Part shown: in pieces, positions 27,939 to 35,718 of the stretch
Layout of the letters: every line of letters begins with the position of its first letter
Position numbering within the stretch: position 1 is the first letter of the stretch
Virus record (IMG/VR): IMGVR_UViG_3300015199_000008
Span: 1-37,129 of that record
Source of the DNA: a virus
Length of the DNA stretch: 37,129 nt
Strand: one strand, 5' to 3'
Notes under the pieces: model-generated
Told to the model about the DNA's origin: nothing
Database searches by the model: none
The model's input: only the letters and a program-made list of their open reading frames with translations
Position numbers and translations under genes: made by a program

Positions 27939-29444
27939 CTACTGCCCCTTCGCGCCGCTGTGCTGCGCTGCACGCTCCAGCGCGTCGGTGATGGCCTCGA
28001 CAGCGGCCTTCTTCGACTCGCGGGCGATATGGTCGGCGTCGTCCTTGGAAGCGCCGCGCGCGTCGACGTGCTGGTTCACGTTGATCGTCATGCCGCCGTT
28101 GCGCTGCGCGTCTGCCCGCCGCTGGCGCTGTACCCGGTCATGCGCTTCCCGGCTGAGGCCGGAATCGTCCGAGGGCGGGAAGAGCACCGTATCGCCGAGG
28201 TGCAGGTTGCCGATCGCCTCGAATCCCTGAATCGACTTGAGGCCCAGACCGGCCAGCTTGGCGGTGAAGTTCGCGAGCGTCATCATTCCGGGGATGACCT
28301 GCTCGACGCCCGCAGCGAGGGCCGTGAAGAAGTCCATCATCCGCTGCTTGCCGTCCAACCCGGTCAGCGGCGCAAGGAACTTGGCGAAGACATCCGACAG
28401 CTGAGTCAGCCGCTCCACCATCTTATGGCCGCTCGTAGTGGACGGGTTGAACAGGTCGGTGAGGTTGTCGAGCACGCCGTTCAGGGCCTTGAGCCCGGAC
28501 GACTTGTCGAGGTGGCCAGCCATCCGCTTCAGTTGCGTGAAGATGTTGTTCGTCTTCGCTTCCGGGTTCTGGGCGGCGGCCAGTGCCTTCGAGCCCGGGT
28601 CGTTGCCGTTGAGGCGGTCGATCTCGCCCTGGAGGATCTGCGCGAAGTTGAACTTGCCGAACCCCTGGGGGTTCGCGTCCGCCAGCTTCTTCCCGACGAA
28701 CCTGTTGCGCTTGCCGGTGAGCCGCTCGGAGAGGTCTTCAAACATCCTCTCGACGTTGAGGCCGCTGCCCCGCAGGCCCTCGATGTCTCCGCCGGTCGCA
28801 ATGCCGGACGAGAACACGTTGGCCAGCGCTCCGGTGACGCGGTCTCCAGACCCGGCGTGGATCGCGTTCATGTCCGCGATGCGCTTGACCGTGCGCTCGA
28901 TATTCGCGCCCGGGAAACCGGACATCGCCAGCGACTTCGCGGTCTCGACCAAGCCCTCTGGGGCAACCCCGATGCGCCCGGCAAACGCGGTCATCTTCTC
29001 GAAGACGCCGCCGGAGCCCGCGCCGAGGAAGGTCTTCAGGCCCACCATGTTGCTCTGCTTGAAGCTGACCGCCTGCGAAATGCCGCGCCCGACATTGACG
29101 GCGATGCCGCCCATCCGCTCGAGCGCGCCGCCCACGATCTGGGCGATGTGCAGGACGTCGTGCAGCTGGCGGACAAAGAAGCCGGTGTCGCTGCCGGCCT
29201 TGCGAGACGCGCCGCCGGCCTTGTCGAGGGCCGATTTACTGAGAAGGAGCTTGTCCCTCTGGAGCTGCAATTCCAGCCGCTGGCGCTTGAGCGGGTCGGT
29301 GAGGGACGCGAGCTTGTTCTGGCGCGCCTCGATGTCGAGCGTCTTCAGGCTCGCGCGCACGGAGGAGAGCTGGCGTTCGATCCGCGCGCCGGGCCCGCTG
29401 AGCTTATCCTGCAGCGAGAGAACCCATTCCAGACGAGATGACAT
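27939..29444 (-). CDS. Tape measure protein
   Basis: 501 residues, short for the family. Helical throughout: MSSRLEWVLSLQDKLSGPGA, then a long N-terminal coiled coil (ASLTDPLKRQRLELQLQRDK), small hydrophobic patches (LHIAQIVGGALERMGGIAVN; VEQVIPGMMTLANFTAKLAG) and a charged C-terminal helix. It follows the frameshifted chaperone, its assembly partner. Its length predicts a tail of about 75 nm if the usual ~0.15 nm per residue holds. The gene starts with a TGATG overlap against the chaperone extension. Confidence 0.88.
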   Translation of the reverse strand: MSSRLEWVLSLQDKLSGPGARIERQLSSVRASLKTLDIEARQNKLASLTDPLKRQRLELQLQRDKLLLSKSALDKAGGASRKAGSDTGFFVRQLHDVLHIAQIVGGALERMGGIAVNVGRGISQAVSFKQSNMVGLKTFLGAGSGGVFEKMTAFAGRIGVAPEGLVETAKSLAMSGFPGANIERTVKRIADMNAIHAGSGDRVTGALANVFSSGIATGGDIEGLRGSGLNVERMFEDLSERLTGKRNRFVGKKLADANPQGFGKFNFAQILQGEIDRLNGNDPGSKALAAAQNPEAKTNNIFTQLKRMAGHLDKSSGLKALNGVLDNLTDLFNPSTTSGHKMVERLTQLSDVFAKFLAPLTGLDGKQRMMDFFTALAAGVEQVIPGMMTLANFTAKLAGLGLKSIQGFEAIGNLHLGDTVLFPPSDDSGLSREAHDRVQRQRRADAQRNGGMTINVNQHVDARGASKDDADHIARESKKAAVEAITDALERAAQHSGAKGQ

Positions 29445-29946
29445 CAGGTTCCCCGGCTTGAGAGGCAGAGCAGCGCATCAGCAAACAGTAAGGCGCCGAC
29501 AGAAGCCGGGGTCGGCTCCCAGTCGGCGCCCTCGAGCGGCCCCCCGCGCAGGTACGCGGTGAGGGCCTGCGCGGCAACGAACGTATTTGCGCGCGCCGCC
29601 TCGATGCGCTTCAGAGTTTTTTTGCGACGACGGTCTCCTCAAGACCCGCCAGCTCGACGATCTGCGCTCCGAACGTCTCCGCCAGCGCCGGCCGCGCCTC
29701 GATCCGCGCCATCACTTCGGCCTTCGCCGGATAGACGGCGCAGTCGTGTACCAGCGCTTCCATGGCCACCGCGCGCCGGTTCTTGTCGGCCGCCTGCTCC
29801 TTGAAGCGCATCCAGCGGGTGCGATCCGGGACCTTGACGATGATGGTCTCCGCCCGTTCGCCGTCGCCGACGGTGAGCAGGTGCAGTTCGCTGCCCGGGT
29901 GCGCGGCCTTGAGCGCGTCGATCTCGGCCTGGGGAATCTCTTTCAA
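29444..29946 (-). CDS. Tail assembly chaperone, -1 frameshift fusion (GT-like)
   Basis: Codons 1-110 of the short chaperone continue after a -1 slip on the heptamer A-AAA-AAA (minus strand 29623-29617) into a second frame of 57 residues: TLKRIEAARANTFVAAQALT, AYLRGGPLEGADWEPTPASV, GALLFADALLCL. That frame has no good start codon of its own, fills the gap to the tape measure exactly and stops in a TGATG overlap with it. This is the long-known G/GT arrangement of tailed phages. The long form binds the tape measure while the tube is assembled. Confidence 0.85.
29611..29946 (-). CDS. Tail assembly chaperone, short form (G-like)
   Basis: 111 residues, MKEIPQAEIDALKAAHPGSE onward, ending VAKKL at the zero-frame stop just after the slippery run of seven A. 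A beta-rich N-terminus (LHLLTVGDGERAETIIVKVP) is followed by a helical bundle (MRFKEQAADKNRRAVAMEAL). The normal ribosome product; a minority shifts frame to give the longer fusion. It lies between the tube and tape measure genes, the expected order. Confidence 0.85.
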   Translation of the reverse strand: MKEIPQAEIDALKAAHPGSELHLLTVGDGERAETIIVKVPDRTRWMRFKEQAADKNRRAVAMEALVHDCAVYPAKAEVMARIEARPALAETFGAQIVELAGLEETVVAKKL

Positions 29947-29958
29947 GATGGCCTCGTG

Positions 29959-30474
29959 CTAGCTCGCCGCGACAGCAGCGATGCGGAAGAGGTTGGTGAG
30001 GGGCGCCATGCCGTTGACGAGCAGGTAGCGCGCCTTGAAGGGCAGCTCCACCACCAGCGGATCGGACGAGCCGGCCTCGACGGAGTGGTCGGTGCCGGTG
30101 AAGCGCACGCCGACGATGGTGTCCATGGAGGTCGCGCCCACGATGCCGGCGGGCAGCACGTTGTTGAGCGTGCCGGTCTCCGAATAGACGATGGTCGCGA
30201 TGAAGTTCGCCTCCAGCAGGCCGACCGCGAGCGTCTGCAGGTCGATGCTCAGGTCCTGGAACTCCTCCCGGTAGATCTGGATGGAGCCCTCCACCTTGTA
30301 GAGGCCGCGGGTGTAGCCGAGGACCTGGGGCGAGAAGCCGCGCACTTCGCCCGGCTCCAGCTCCTGCTTGTACTTGACGCTCTTCACGCCGATGTACTTC
30401 TTGGCGTTGAGCTTGAGCTCGATGGAGGACGCGTCGAAGCGGTCGCCGGCGACGAGCGGATACCCAATTGGCAT
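29959..30474 (-). CDS. Tail tube protein
   Basis: 171 residues. MPIGYPLVAGDRFDASSIEL and KYKQELEPGEVRGFSPQVLG, GSIQIYREEFQDLSIDLQTL (an 'Ei.iyreEf' tube-type strand pattern), then LPFKARYLLVNGMAPLTNLF. Beta-dominated with a short helix, as for contractile tail tubes. It follows the sheath gene by 34 bases. The product should be the most abundant tail protein with the sheath. Confidence 0.85.
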   Translation of the reverse strand: MPIGYPLVAGDRFDASSIELKLNAKKYIGVKSVKYKQELEPGEVRGFSPQVLGYTRGLYKVEGSIQIYREEFQDLSIDLQTLAVGLLEANFIATIVYSETGTLNNVLPAGIVGATSMDTIVGVRFTGTDHSVEAGSSDPLVVELPFKARYLLVNGMAPLTNLFRIAAVAAS

Positions 30475-30507
30475 GATGATTCCTGCTTTCGGTGGTTGGA
30501 GCGCGCC

Positions 30508-32187
30508 TTACTTCACGGCGAGGGCGGAGCTGGTGAAGCCGAGGTCGCCGGTGATATTTTTCGCGTAGCCAACCGGGACGGCGCGGCAGGTGCTCTTGAG
30601 GTTCTGGGTCGCGAGCAGGTTGACCGTGCGGTCGACGGTGATGGTCAGGCTCGAGATGGTGTTGGAGGGGAGGCTGTTGCGGATGAAGTCCTCGATGAAG
30701 GCCTCAATCGAGCGCGCGTCCTTCTCGTTGATCGTGCCGTCACCGTTCACGCGCAGCGATTCGTTCAGGTACTTGAGCAGGCCGGCGCGGTAGGCGGCCG
30801 CGATCAGGTCCATCACCCGCCCGTACTGGCCGAAGGTGAAGTCGGAGCCGGGGGTCGCGCCGAGACGCCAGCTGGTGACGTAGAAGCCGGGCAGGCCGAG
30901 GATGGTGGTCAGCGTGGTGAAGCGGCCGGCGTCGAGGCCCGGGCTCTTGAACTCGTCACGCGCCAGGGACAAGACGCCGAGGAGCGCGCCGGAGGCAACG
31001 CGGCCCGGGTCTTCAGCGGGGGGCACGGCGGCGATGCGGGCGGCGACGGGCCAGGCGCTGTTGCGGCTGAAGATGCGGCCGTTCAGGGGCGAGGTGGTGT
31101 TCTCGGATCCCGCGCACCAGGAGACGTGCGGGGTCACGGTCGCAGCGAAGGCCGAGAGCGTGTTCGCGTCGGTGTCGGTCGGCACCTCCATGAGGACGCG
31201 CACGAAGCGGTAGTTGGCGTTTGCGGCCGCGGCGAGGGTCTCGAGGGAGGCGGCGAGCGTAGCGGACGCGGCGACGGTTGCGGCAGCGCCGACGATGTGG
31301 GCCATGAACCACTGCCGGGAGTCGCCCACGAGCGCGGTCCAGGCGGTGGTCAAGTCGGTTGAACTGAAGCTCGCCGTGGTGGTGGTGAAGCTGTAGGCGT
31401 CGCCGACGGTGAAGGCGCCGACGAAGGTCAAGACGAGGCCTGCGTCCGGGATGACGTAGATGCCGCTGACGGGGATGAGCACGGGGCTGGAGACAGAGCC
31501 GCCGCCGTCGAGCGAGTAGGTGAACATCGCGACGCCGAGGGCGCCCGCGGTGACGATGGTGGCGGCCGCGGTGTAGGCGTCCACCGGGCAGGCGGAAGAG
31601 ACGGTCGGGATGAGTGTGCCGGTGCCCGAGGTCAAGGTCGGGGTGCCGGTGGTGGCGACGGTGACGATGTCGCCGGTGACCGCGGTGCCTGCGCCAAAGG
31701 CGAGCGTGACGAAGGACGCGTTCGGGACGATGAGGGTGGCCGCGGTGACGGTCGGGGTGCCCGGGTAGGTCAGGCCGCCGTCGATGGAGAAGAGGACGGT
31801 CGCGACGCCGGTGGCGCCGCCGAGCACGAACTTGACCAGAATCGGCGCCGAGGGCTTCGCGGCGACGGTCATGGTGCCGGTGCCGGGCCCGGTGTGGGCG
31901 ACGGCCGAGGGGGCGCCGTAGCTGGTCGGGTTGACCGGGACGCAGTAGATGCCGCCGGGCCTCGTGCCGGACTGGCCACCGACAGCGAGCGCGAGCGCAG
32001 CCGCCTCCATGAGCGGGCCGCCCTTGCCGAGCGCCACCTGGCCGTCGGTCGGGTTCGTGACCGGGATGAGGGTGTTGATGAGGCCGAGGGGGCTGGCGCC
32101 GAGCTTGGCGTGGATGTTCCCGACGCCAGGGAGCACAATTCCCAAGCCGCCATCACGAATCGTCAGCGAGACTGAAGGTGCAGCCAT
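30508..32187 (-). CDS. Tail sheath protein with two inserted beta modules
   Basis: 559 residues, longer than the usual 400-500. The N-terminus SVSLTIRDGGLGIVLPGVGN, and the C-terminal contractile-sheath domain (FYVTSWRLGATPGSDFTFGQ; IEAFIEDFIRNSLPSNTISS, ITVDRTVNLLATQNLKSTCR), are typical. Between them, at about 101-180 and 185-275, lie two copies of a beta-rich module (VLFSIDGGLTYPGTPT; MFTYSLDGGGSVSSPV ... FTVGDAYSF). A related module sits in the J-like protein. AAGGAG lies nine bases before the ATG. The sheath contracts to drive the tube into the host. Confidence 0.88.
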   Translation of the reverse strand: MAAPSVSLTIRDGGLGIVLPGVGNIHAKLGASPLGLINTLIPVTNPTDGQVALGKGGPLMEAAALALAVGGQSGTRPGGIYCVPVNPTSYGAPSAVAHTGPGTGTMTVAAKPSAPILVKFVLGGATGVATVLFSIDGGLTYPGTPTVTAATLIVPNASFVTLAFGAGTAVTGDIVTVATTGTPTLTSGTGTLIPTVSSACPVDAYTAAATIVTAGALGVAMFTYSLDGGGSVSSPVLIPVSGIYVIPDAGLVLTFVGAFTVGDAYSFTTTTASFSSTDLTTAWTALVGDSRQWFMAHIVGAAATVAASATLAASLETLAAAANANYRFVRVLMEVPTDTDANTLSAFAATVTPHVSWCAGSENTTSPLNGRIFSRNSAWPVAARIAAVPPAEDPGRVASGALLGVLSLARDEFKSPGLDAGRFTTLTTILGLPGFYVTSWRLGATPGSDFTFGQYGRVMDLIAAAYRAGLLKYLNESLRVNGDGTINEKDARSIEAFIEDFIRNSLPSNTISSLTITVDRTVNLLATQNLKSTCRAVPVGYAKNITGDLGFTSSALAVK

Positions 32188-32218
32188 TGAGATCTACTCC
32201 TTGGTGCGCGGTGTCGCG

Positions 32219-32419
32219 CTATCCAATGCGGATGTCGCCGGCGGCCTGGATCGCGGCGTCGAACTCGGCTTCGGTGATCACTGGAAATTCGTCTTCCCAC
32301 TTGCCTGCGTGGGCGGCGCCGGCGAGCTTCCACGCGGCGGGCTTCTTCGCGCGGGACCACTCGCCGACGCTCTTGCGCGCGGGCGCGGTCTGCTCGGCGG
32401 GAATGTCGTTCTCGTCCAT
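32219..32419 (-). CDS. Small virion-associated protein
   Basis: 66 residues: an acidic N-terminus (MDENDIPAEQTAPARKSVGE), a Lys/Ala middle and an acidic helix (EFPVITEAEFDAAIQAAGDI). It sits directly before the sheath gene, where tail terminator or sheath-chaperone genes occur, but it is too small for either. Unrecognised. Confidence 0.6.
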   Translation of the reverse strand: MDENDIPAEQTAPARKSVGEWSRAKKPAAWKLAGAAHAGKWEDEFPVITEAEFDAAIQAAGDIRIG

Positions 32420-32429
32420 GGTGCGGCTC

Positions 32430-32936
32430 CTATGGTGCCGGGGTTCCGGAGACGAGCTGCCCGTCGCCGAAGGCCATCGAGGTCGTCTGCGGCAGGCCGG
32501 TGACGGTCTGCACGAGCTGGCCCGTCTCGGTGATGGGGATGCGGAACTCGAAGACGACGATGACGAGTTCGCCGAGCTGCAGGACCTGGTCGCCGTCCTG
32601 CTGCGGCCAGTCTTCCGATTCCCAGCGCGCGCCGGAACCGAGAGAGCGTCGGGCGGCGTTGAAAACGTTGTTGAGGAGCGTCTCGGCCGCGGTGGTGTCG
32701 GTTCCCCAGATGTGGCAGGCGACCGAAAGCGTCCTGGTGCCGAGGGACCGCGGCATGACCCCGCGCTGGTCGAGCGCGCCCGGCTTCGCCCGCAGGGGCA
32801 GCCAGACGACCCGCGGCGGCGCTGAGTTCTCGTGCAGGAAATGTGATCCGATGAGCGCCGTCGGCTGAGCGGTCGCGATCGTGGCGTCGATGATGACCAG
32901 CTGCGCGTGGATGTCGGTGACGATGTCGGAGAGCAC
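32430..32936 (-). CDS. Tail terminator / completion-like protein
   Basis: 168 residues. MLSDIVTDIHAQLVIIDATI (an 'l..i...l...l....v....' start), LPLRAKPGALDQRGVMPRSL, TRTLSVACHIWGTDTTAAET and LLNNVFNAARRSL match the general plan of tail terminator proteins that cap the tube (lambda U / Mu gp37 type). The following block is beta-rich (QVLQLGELVIVVFEFRIPIT). Position between the morphogenesis protein and sheath supports this. Confidence 0.7.
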   Translation of the reverse strand: MLSDIVTDIHAQLVIIDATIATAQPTALIGSHFLHENSAPPRVVWLPLRAKPGALDQRGVMPRSLGTRTLSVACHIWGTDTTAAETLLNNVFNAARRSLGSGARWESEDWPQQDGDQVLQLGELVIVVFEFRIPITETGQLVQTVTGLPQTTSMAFGDGQLVSGTPAP

Positions 32937-32937
32937 G

Positions 32938-33435
32938 TCAGACCCCCGTGAGCGTGAGCCTGAGCGATTCCACGACGACGTTCGCGAGCGCTTCGCGCCA
33001 CCTTTGCGGCAACTCGCCCGAAGGCAGGAACGGACGCGCCGGGATCGTCACCTGCTTGGCGAAGATCCAGCGCCGCCCGGCCCTGAAGCGGAGAAACTTC
33101 GCCTTCCTCGCCCGGATCGTCGCCCCGTACTGGTGGGTGGCAGCGTAGACGAGATCGACCTGCACCATGACCCCGTCGATGGTCGGCAAAGCGTTCTGGG
33201 CCTTGCGCTTGAGCTTGCCCGACTTCACGAGCGGCGAGCGGGAGCCGAAGCGCAGCGGCTGCCACGCGTTGCCGTTCGGGTCCTGCCCGCGGTCAAAGCC
33301 GATGCCGATCTGCCGGTTCACTTCCTTCGCCATGTCGCCGAGCATCTGGCGGCGGAAGGCAGGCGAGGCGATGCGGCCCGCGCGCGCGACCAGCCGCTCG
33401 AGGCGGTCGAAGTCGCCCCGCAGCGCGACCGCCAC
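32938..33435 (-). CDS. Phage virion morphogenesis (Mu gpG / P2 gpS-like) protein
   Basis: 165 residues. The middle has GFDRGQDPNGNAWQPLRFGS, RSPLVKSGKLKR and the signature YAATHQYGATIRARKAKFLR, FRAGRRWIFAKQVTIPARPF, LPSGE, a clear match to the phage virion morphogenesis family, which completes tails or joins them to heads. It starts one base after the gp36-like gene ends. A basic, beta-rich protein as expected. Confidence 0.88.
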   Translation of the reverse strand: MAVALRGDFDRLERLVARAGRIASPAFRRQMLGDMAKEVNRQIGIGFDRGQDPNGNAWQPLRFGSRSPLVKSGKLKRKAQNALPTIDGVMVQVDLVYAATHQYGATIRARKAKFLRFRAGRRWIFAKQVTIPARPFLPSGELPQRWREALANVVVESLRLTLTGV

Positions 33436-33876
33436 TTACCAGCCCCGGCCGGTCGCCGGCTTGTTGATGACGAACGCGCCCGGATTCGAGGTGTCCGCGA
33501 TCCCCTGCTCGACGTAATCGATCATCCCGGACCGGGAGTCGGTGACGACAGGGGTGACTGCGCCCCGGGAGACGTTCTCGAACCAGCGGAGCGCGTCGTT
33601 CTTGGCTTCCACGATGGCCTCGGCGTTCTTGCCCTCGGGATTGAAGCCGCGCACGACGAGGAGCTTGAATCTGGCGACGGCGATGACCGCCTCGGTCAGA
33701 TCGATGCCCCATGCGGTGAGCGGAAGCTTGAACCTCGCGCCCAGGTAGCCGTCGGCGAGCGAGTTGGCTGCGTCAATGGCCTTCTGCTGCTGCGTGGGCG
33801 TCACCGAACCGAGCGGCGCGGTGGACTGCAGCCCGTAGCTCGTGAGGTCGGCGAGAACCGCGTAGGCCGTGGCCAT
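33436..33876 (-). CDS. Mu gp36-like (DUF1320-type) head-tail connector
   Basis: 146 residues. MATAYAVLADLTSYGLQSTA, then AIDAANSLADGYLGARFKLP, LTAWGIDLTEAVIAVARFKL are the family's hallmarks (a-a-y-L-...ryl, l-P-L). The C-terminus has SGMIDYVEQGIADTSNPGAF. Gp36-like proteins sit at the head-tail joint. Order between the small gp35-like gene and the gpG-like gene is as in Mu-like phages. Confidence 0.85.
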   Translation of the reverse strand: MATAYAVLADLTSYGLQSTAPLGSVTPTQQQKAIDAANSLADGYLGARFKLPLTAWGIDLTEAVIAVARFKLLVVRGFNPEGKNAEAIVEAKNDALRWFENVSRGAVTPVVTDSRSGMIDYVEQGIADTSNPGAFVINKPATGRGW

Positions 33877-33882
33877 CGCGGC

Positions 33883-34110
33883 TTACTTCTTCTTCGATGC
33901 CGCGGGCAGGTCGCCCGACGCGCCGGCCGGAACCGGGATCGAAGCATCCTCGACCTTGAGGAAGTAGCAGGCGGGATCTGCCTGCAGCTCGGCCAATTCG
34001 GCGTCGGTGACGTCGATGGTTTCGGGCTCTCCCGAGACGAAGTAGCGCTTGATGGCGCCGAAGCCTTTGAAGACCTGGCGCGGCAGCGCGGTGACGGTGA
34101 CCTTGGGCAT
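33883..34110 (-). CDS. Small protein, Mu gp35-like position
   Basis: 75 residues, MPKVTVTALPRQVFKGFGAI, KRYFVSGEPETIDVTDAELA, ELQADPACYFLKVED, then a Lys-rich end. The plan (a beta segment, then T/D/E-E-L-x-x-L-x-x-D helix) is like the small proteins after the capsid gene in Mu-like heads. A GAG-like ribosome site lies upstream (AAGGAGCATC). Confidence 0.65.
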   Translation of the reverse strand: MPKVTVTALPRQVFKGFGAIKRYFVSGEPETIDVTDAELAELQADPACYFLKVEDASIPVPAGASGDLPAASKKK

Positions 34111-34129
34111 GATGCTCCTTGGAAGGGTT

Positions 34130-34166
34130 GAGCGCGCCGGCGCCGGTTGAGGGAACCGGCGCGCTC
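34130..34166. other. Strong hairpin after the capsid gene
   Basis: An 11-bp inverted repeat GAGCGCGCCGG / CCGGCGCGCTC (34130-34140, 34156-34166) lies 12 bases after the capsid stop on the minus strand. No T run follows, so full termination is unlikely. A 3'-end stabilising or partial attenuating role would suit the high dose of capsid protein needed. Confidence 0.55.
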
Positions 34167-34177
34167 AGGCTCGACTT

Positions 34178-35125
34178 TTATCCGACGTTACGGAAGGCGA
34201 GGAACGGCAGCGTGTAGCCGGCCGCGCCACGAGCATCCGAGCCGTAGATGTACTTGCGGCGCTTGAAGACGTCGGGGGCGTTCGGGTCCGTGAACTGCTG
34301 GAAGGTGGGGCTCTTCCGGCGCTGGAACACGAACGGCTTGATCGGCATCGAGGTCGCCATCAGGTACCAGGCCGTCGGCTCGTTCGAGAGCTGCGGGACG
34401 ATGAGCAGGTCGGCCGAGCCCTTGAGCGTGTTCTGCGAGGGCGCGCTGGCAGCGACCGCACCGAAGGCGGCGGAGGTCGAGATCCAGTCGGTGTTGAGGA
34501 GCTGCTTGGCGGCCTGCGCCAGCTGGGGCGGGACCACGAGCAGGGTGGGCTGAACGCCGAGCGGCTTGTTGTCGGCGCCGTTGAAGCTCTGCATCGCCGC
34601 GTAGCTGGTGTTGTAGTTGGCGGCGTTGAGCGCGAAGGCGGCGGCGTTCAGGTTCGAGTAGGTGCCTACGGACGCGTCGTCCATGTTCACCGGGTGCGAG
34701 GTCGACCACATCGGTTGGCCGTCATAGGTCAGCGAGGTGGCGGCGGCGCCGTTCTGCATCACGGACGCGACCAGGTCTCCCGGCCACAGCGATGCCTGGG
34801 TGCCCATCATCTCCATCAGGGGGCCGTAGGCGCTGTAGAGGTCGTCCTCGATCTTGTTGCGGTCGACTTCGACGGTCAGCTCGTAGTCGTCGTTGGTGAG
34901 CGAGTACCCGCGCAAGGAGGCGTTGTTGGCGACGCGCTCGGAGCTGGGCAGCCACTTCCGGAAGCGCGGGATCTTGTCGAGCAAGGGGTAGGTGAGCGAC
35001 TCGCCCGCGCTGGGGACTTCGGTCGCGACGCCGGTGTGCCACGGCTTGGCCGAGGTCAAACCGGACTGGAAGCGCTGGTCGAACGAGAAGAACATCGCCG
35101 CGAGTGACGCGGGGGTGATCTGCAT
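34178..35125 (-). CDS. Major head protein, Mu gpT-like
   Basis: 315 residues. MQITPASLAAMFFSFDQRFQ, then SGLTSAKPWHTGVATEVPSA, YPLLDKIPRFRKWLPSSERV, ANNASLRGYSLTNDDYELTV (the 'f.r.W.g.R....l....y.l.n..fe.tv.v.r..ied' block), GTQASLWPGDLVASVMQNGA, DGQPMWSTSHPVN and IKPFVFQRRKSPTFQQFTDP. This is the HK97-type capsid of Mu-like phages (gpT). AAAGGACAGG precedes the ATG. Flanked by hairpins on both sides. Confidence 0.93.
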   Translation of the reverse strand: MQITPASLAAMFFSFDQRFQSGLTSAKPWHTGVATEVPSAGESLTYPLLDKIPRFRKWLPSSERVANNASLRGYSLTNDDYELTVEVDRNKIEDDLYSAYGPLMEMMGTQASLWPGDLVASVMQNGAAATSLTYDGQPMWSTSHPVNMDDASVGTYSNLNAAAFALNAANYNTSYAAMQSFNGADNKPLGVQPTLLVVPPQLAQAAKQLLNTDWISTSAAFGAVAASAPSQNTLKGSADLLIVPQLSNEPTAWYLMATSMPIKPFVFQRRKSPTFQQFTDPNAPDVFKRRKYIYGSDARGAAGYTLPFLAFRNVG

Positions 35126-35149
35126 GATCCTGTCCTTTCAAGAAAGAGG

Positions 35150-35185
35150 GCACGCCCGGACAGGACGCGCCCTTTGAGGGCGTGC
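35150..35185. other. Hairpin in the leader of the capsid gene
   Basis: GCACGCCC / GGGCGTGC (35150-35157, 35178-35185), with an alternative smaller stem CGCCCT/AGGGCG inside it, between the decoration and capsid genes. Two alternative folds in a 95-base leader may affect mRNA stability or translation. No clear terminator T run on either strand. Confidence 0.4.
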
Positions 35186-35220
35186 GGAAAAAGCGGAGCT
35201 GATGGAGGGGTGCGTCTCGG

Positions 35221-35634
35221 TCAGTACAGCTCGACCCAGACGCCGTCGGAGTCGATCTGCATGACCTTGCCGGCGGTGCTCTTGCCGGCGGCGACCGAGG
35301 AGACGGTCTGGTCGTCGACGATGTAGGCAACGAGGCCGAGCATCGCGGCGGTGATGTCGCCCGCGTTGTTGACGAACTTGAACGTGCCGCGGCGGACACG
35401 CGCGTTGATGGTGCCGTTGGCGCCGGCGGTGTTGTCGGCGGTGTCCTCGAAGATCCCGCAGGCGACCAGGGCGACGGCGGTGCGGCCGGGCGCGGCGTAG
35501 CCCGCGTCGATGACGGCGATGCCGCCCTGGATGCACTTGGTCGCGGCCTTCACGGGGATCGAGAGACCGGAGAGGATCGGGCTCTCGCTGGAGATCTGGC
35601 GCTTCGTGCTGCGTGCTGCGGTCAGTGCGGCCAT
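35221..35634 (-). CDS. Head decoration-type protein (DUF2190-like)
   Basis: 137 residues. MAALTAARSTKRQISSESPI, LSGLSIPVKAATKCIQGGIA, VIDAGYAAPGRTAVALVACG, then TINARVRRGTFKFVNNAGDI, TAAMLGLVAYIVDDQTVSSV: a beta-rich small protein like the DUF2190/capsid-associated proteins encoded between scaffold and capsid in many phages. It probably decorates or stabilises the shell. Confidence 0.75.
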   Translation of the reverse strand: MAALTAARSTKRQISSESPILSGLSIPVKAATKCIQGGIAVIDAGYAAPGRTAVALVACGIFEDTADNTAGANGTINARVRRGTFKFVNNAGDITAAMLGLVAYIVDDQTVSSVAAGKSTAGKVMQIDSDGVWVELY

Positions 35635-35718
35635 GGGGCGTTCTCCTGCCGGCCGGAAGTGGCTGGCGTGGAAGAGGTGGTTTTGCTGCTGCTGCGAGGT
35701 CGGTTGCGGGGCTCGGGG

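Noticed and set aside
26571-29441. A 956-residue plus-strand frame opposite the tail genes
   Set aside because: Antisense of the tape measure and neighbouring genes, with typical high-GC shadow composition and no ribosome site.
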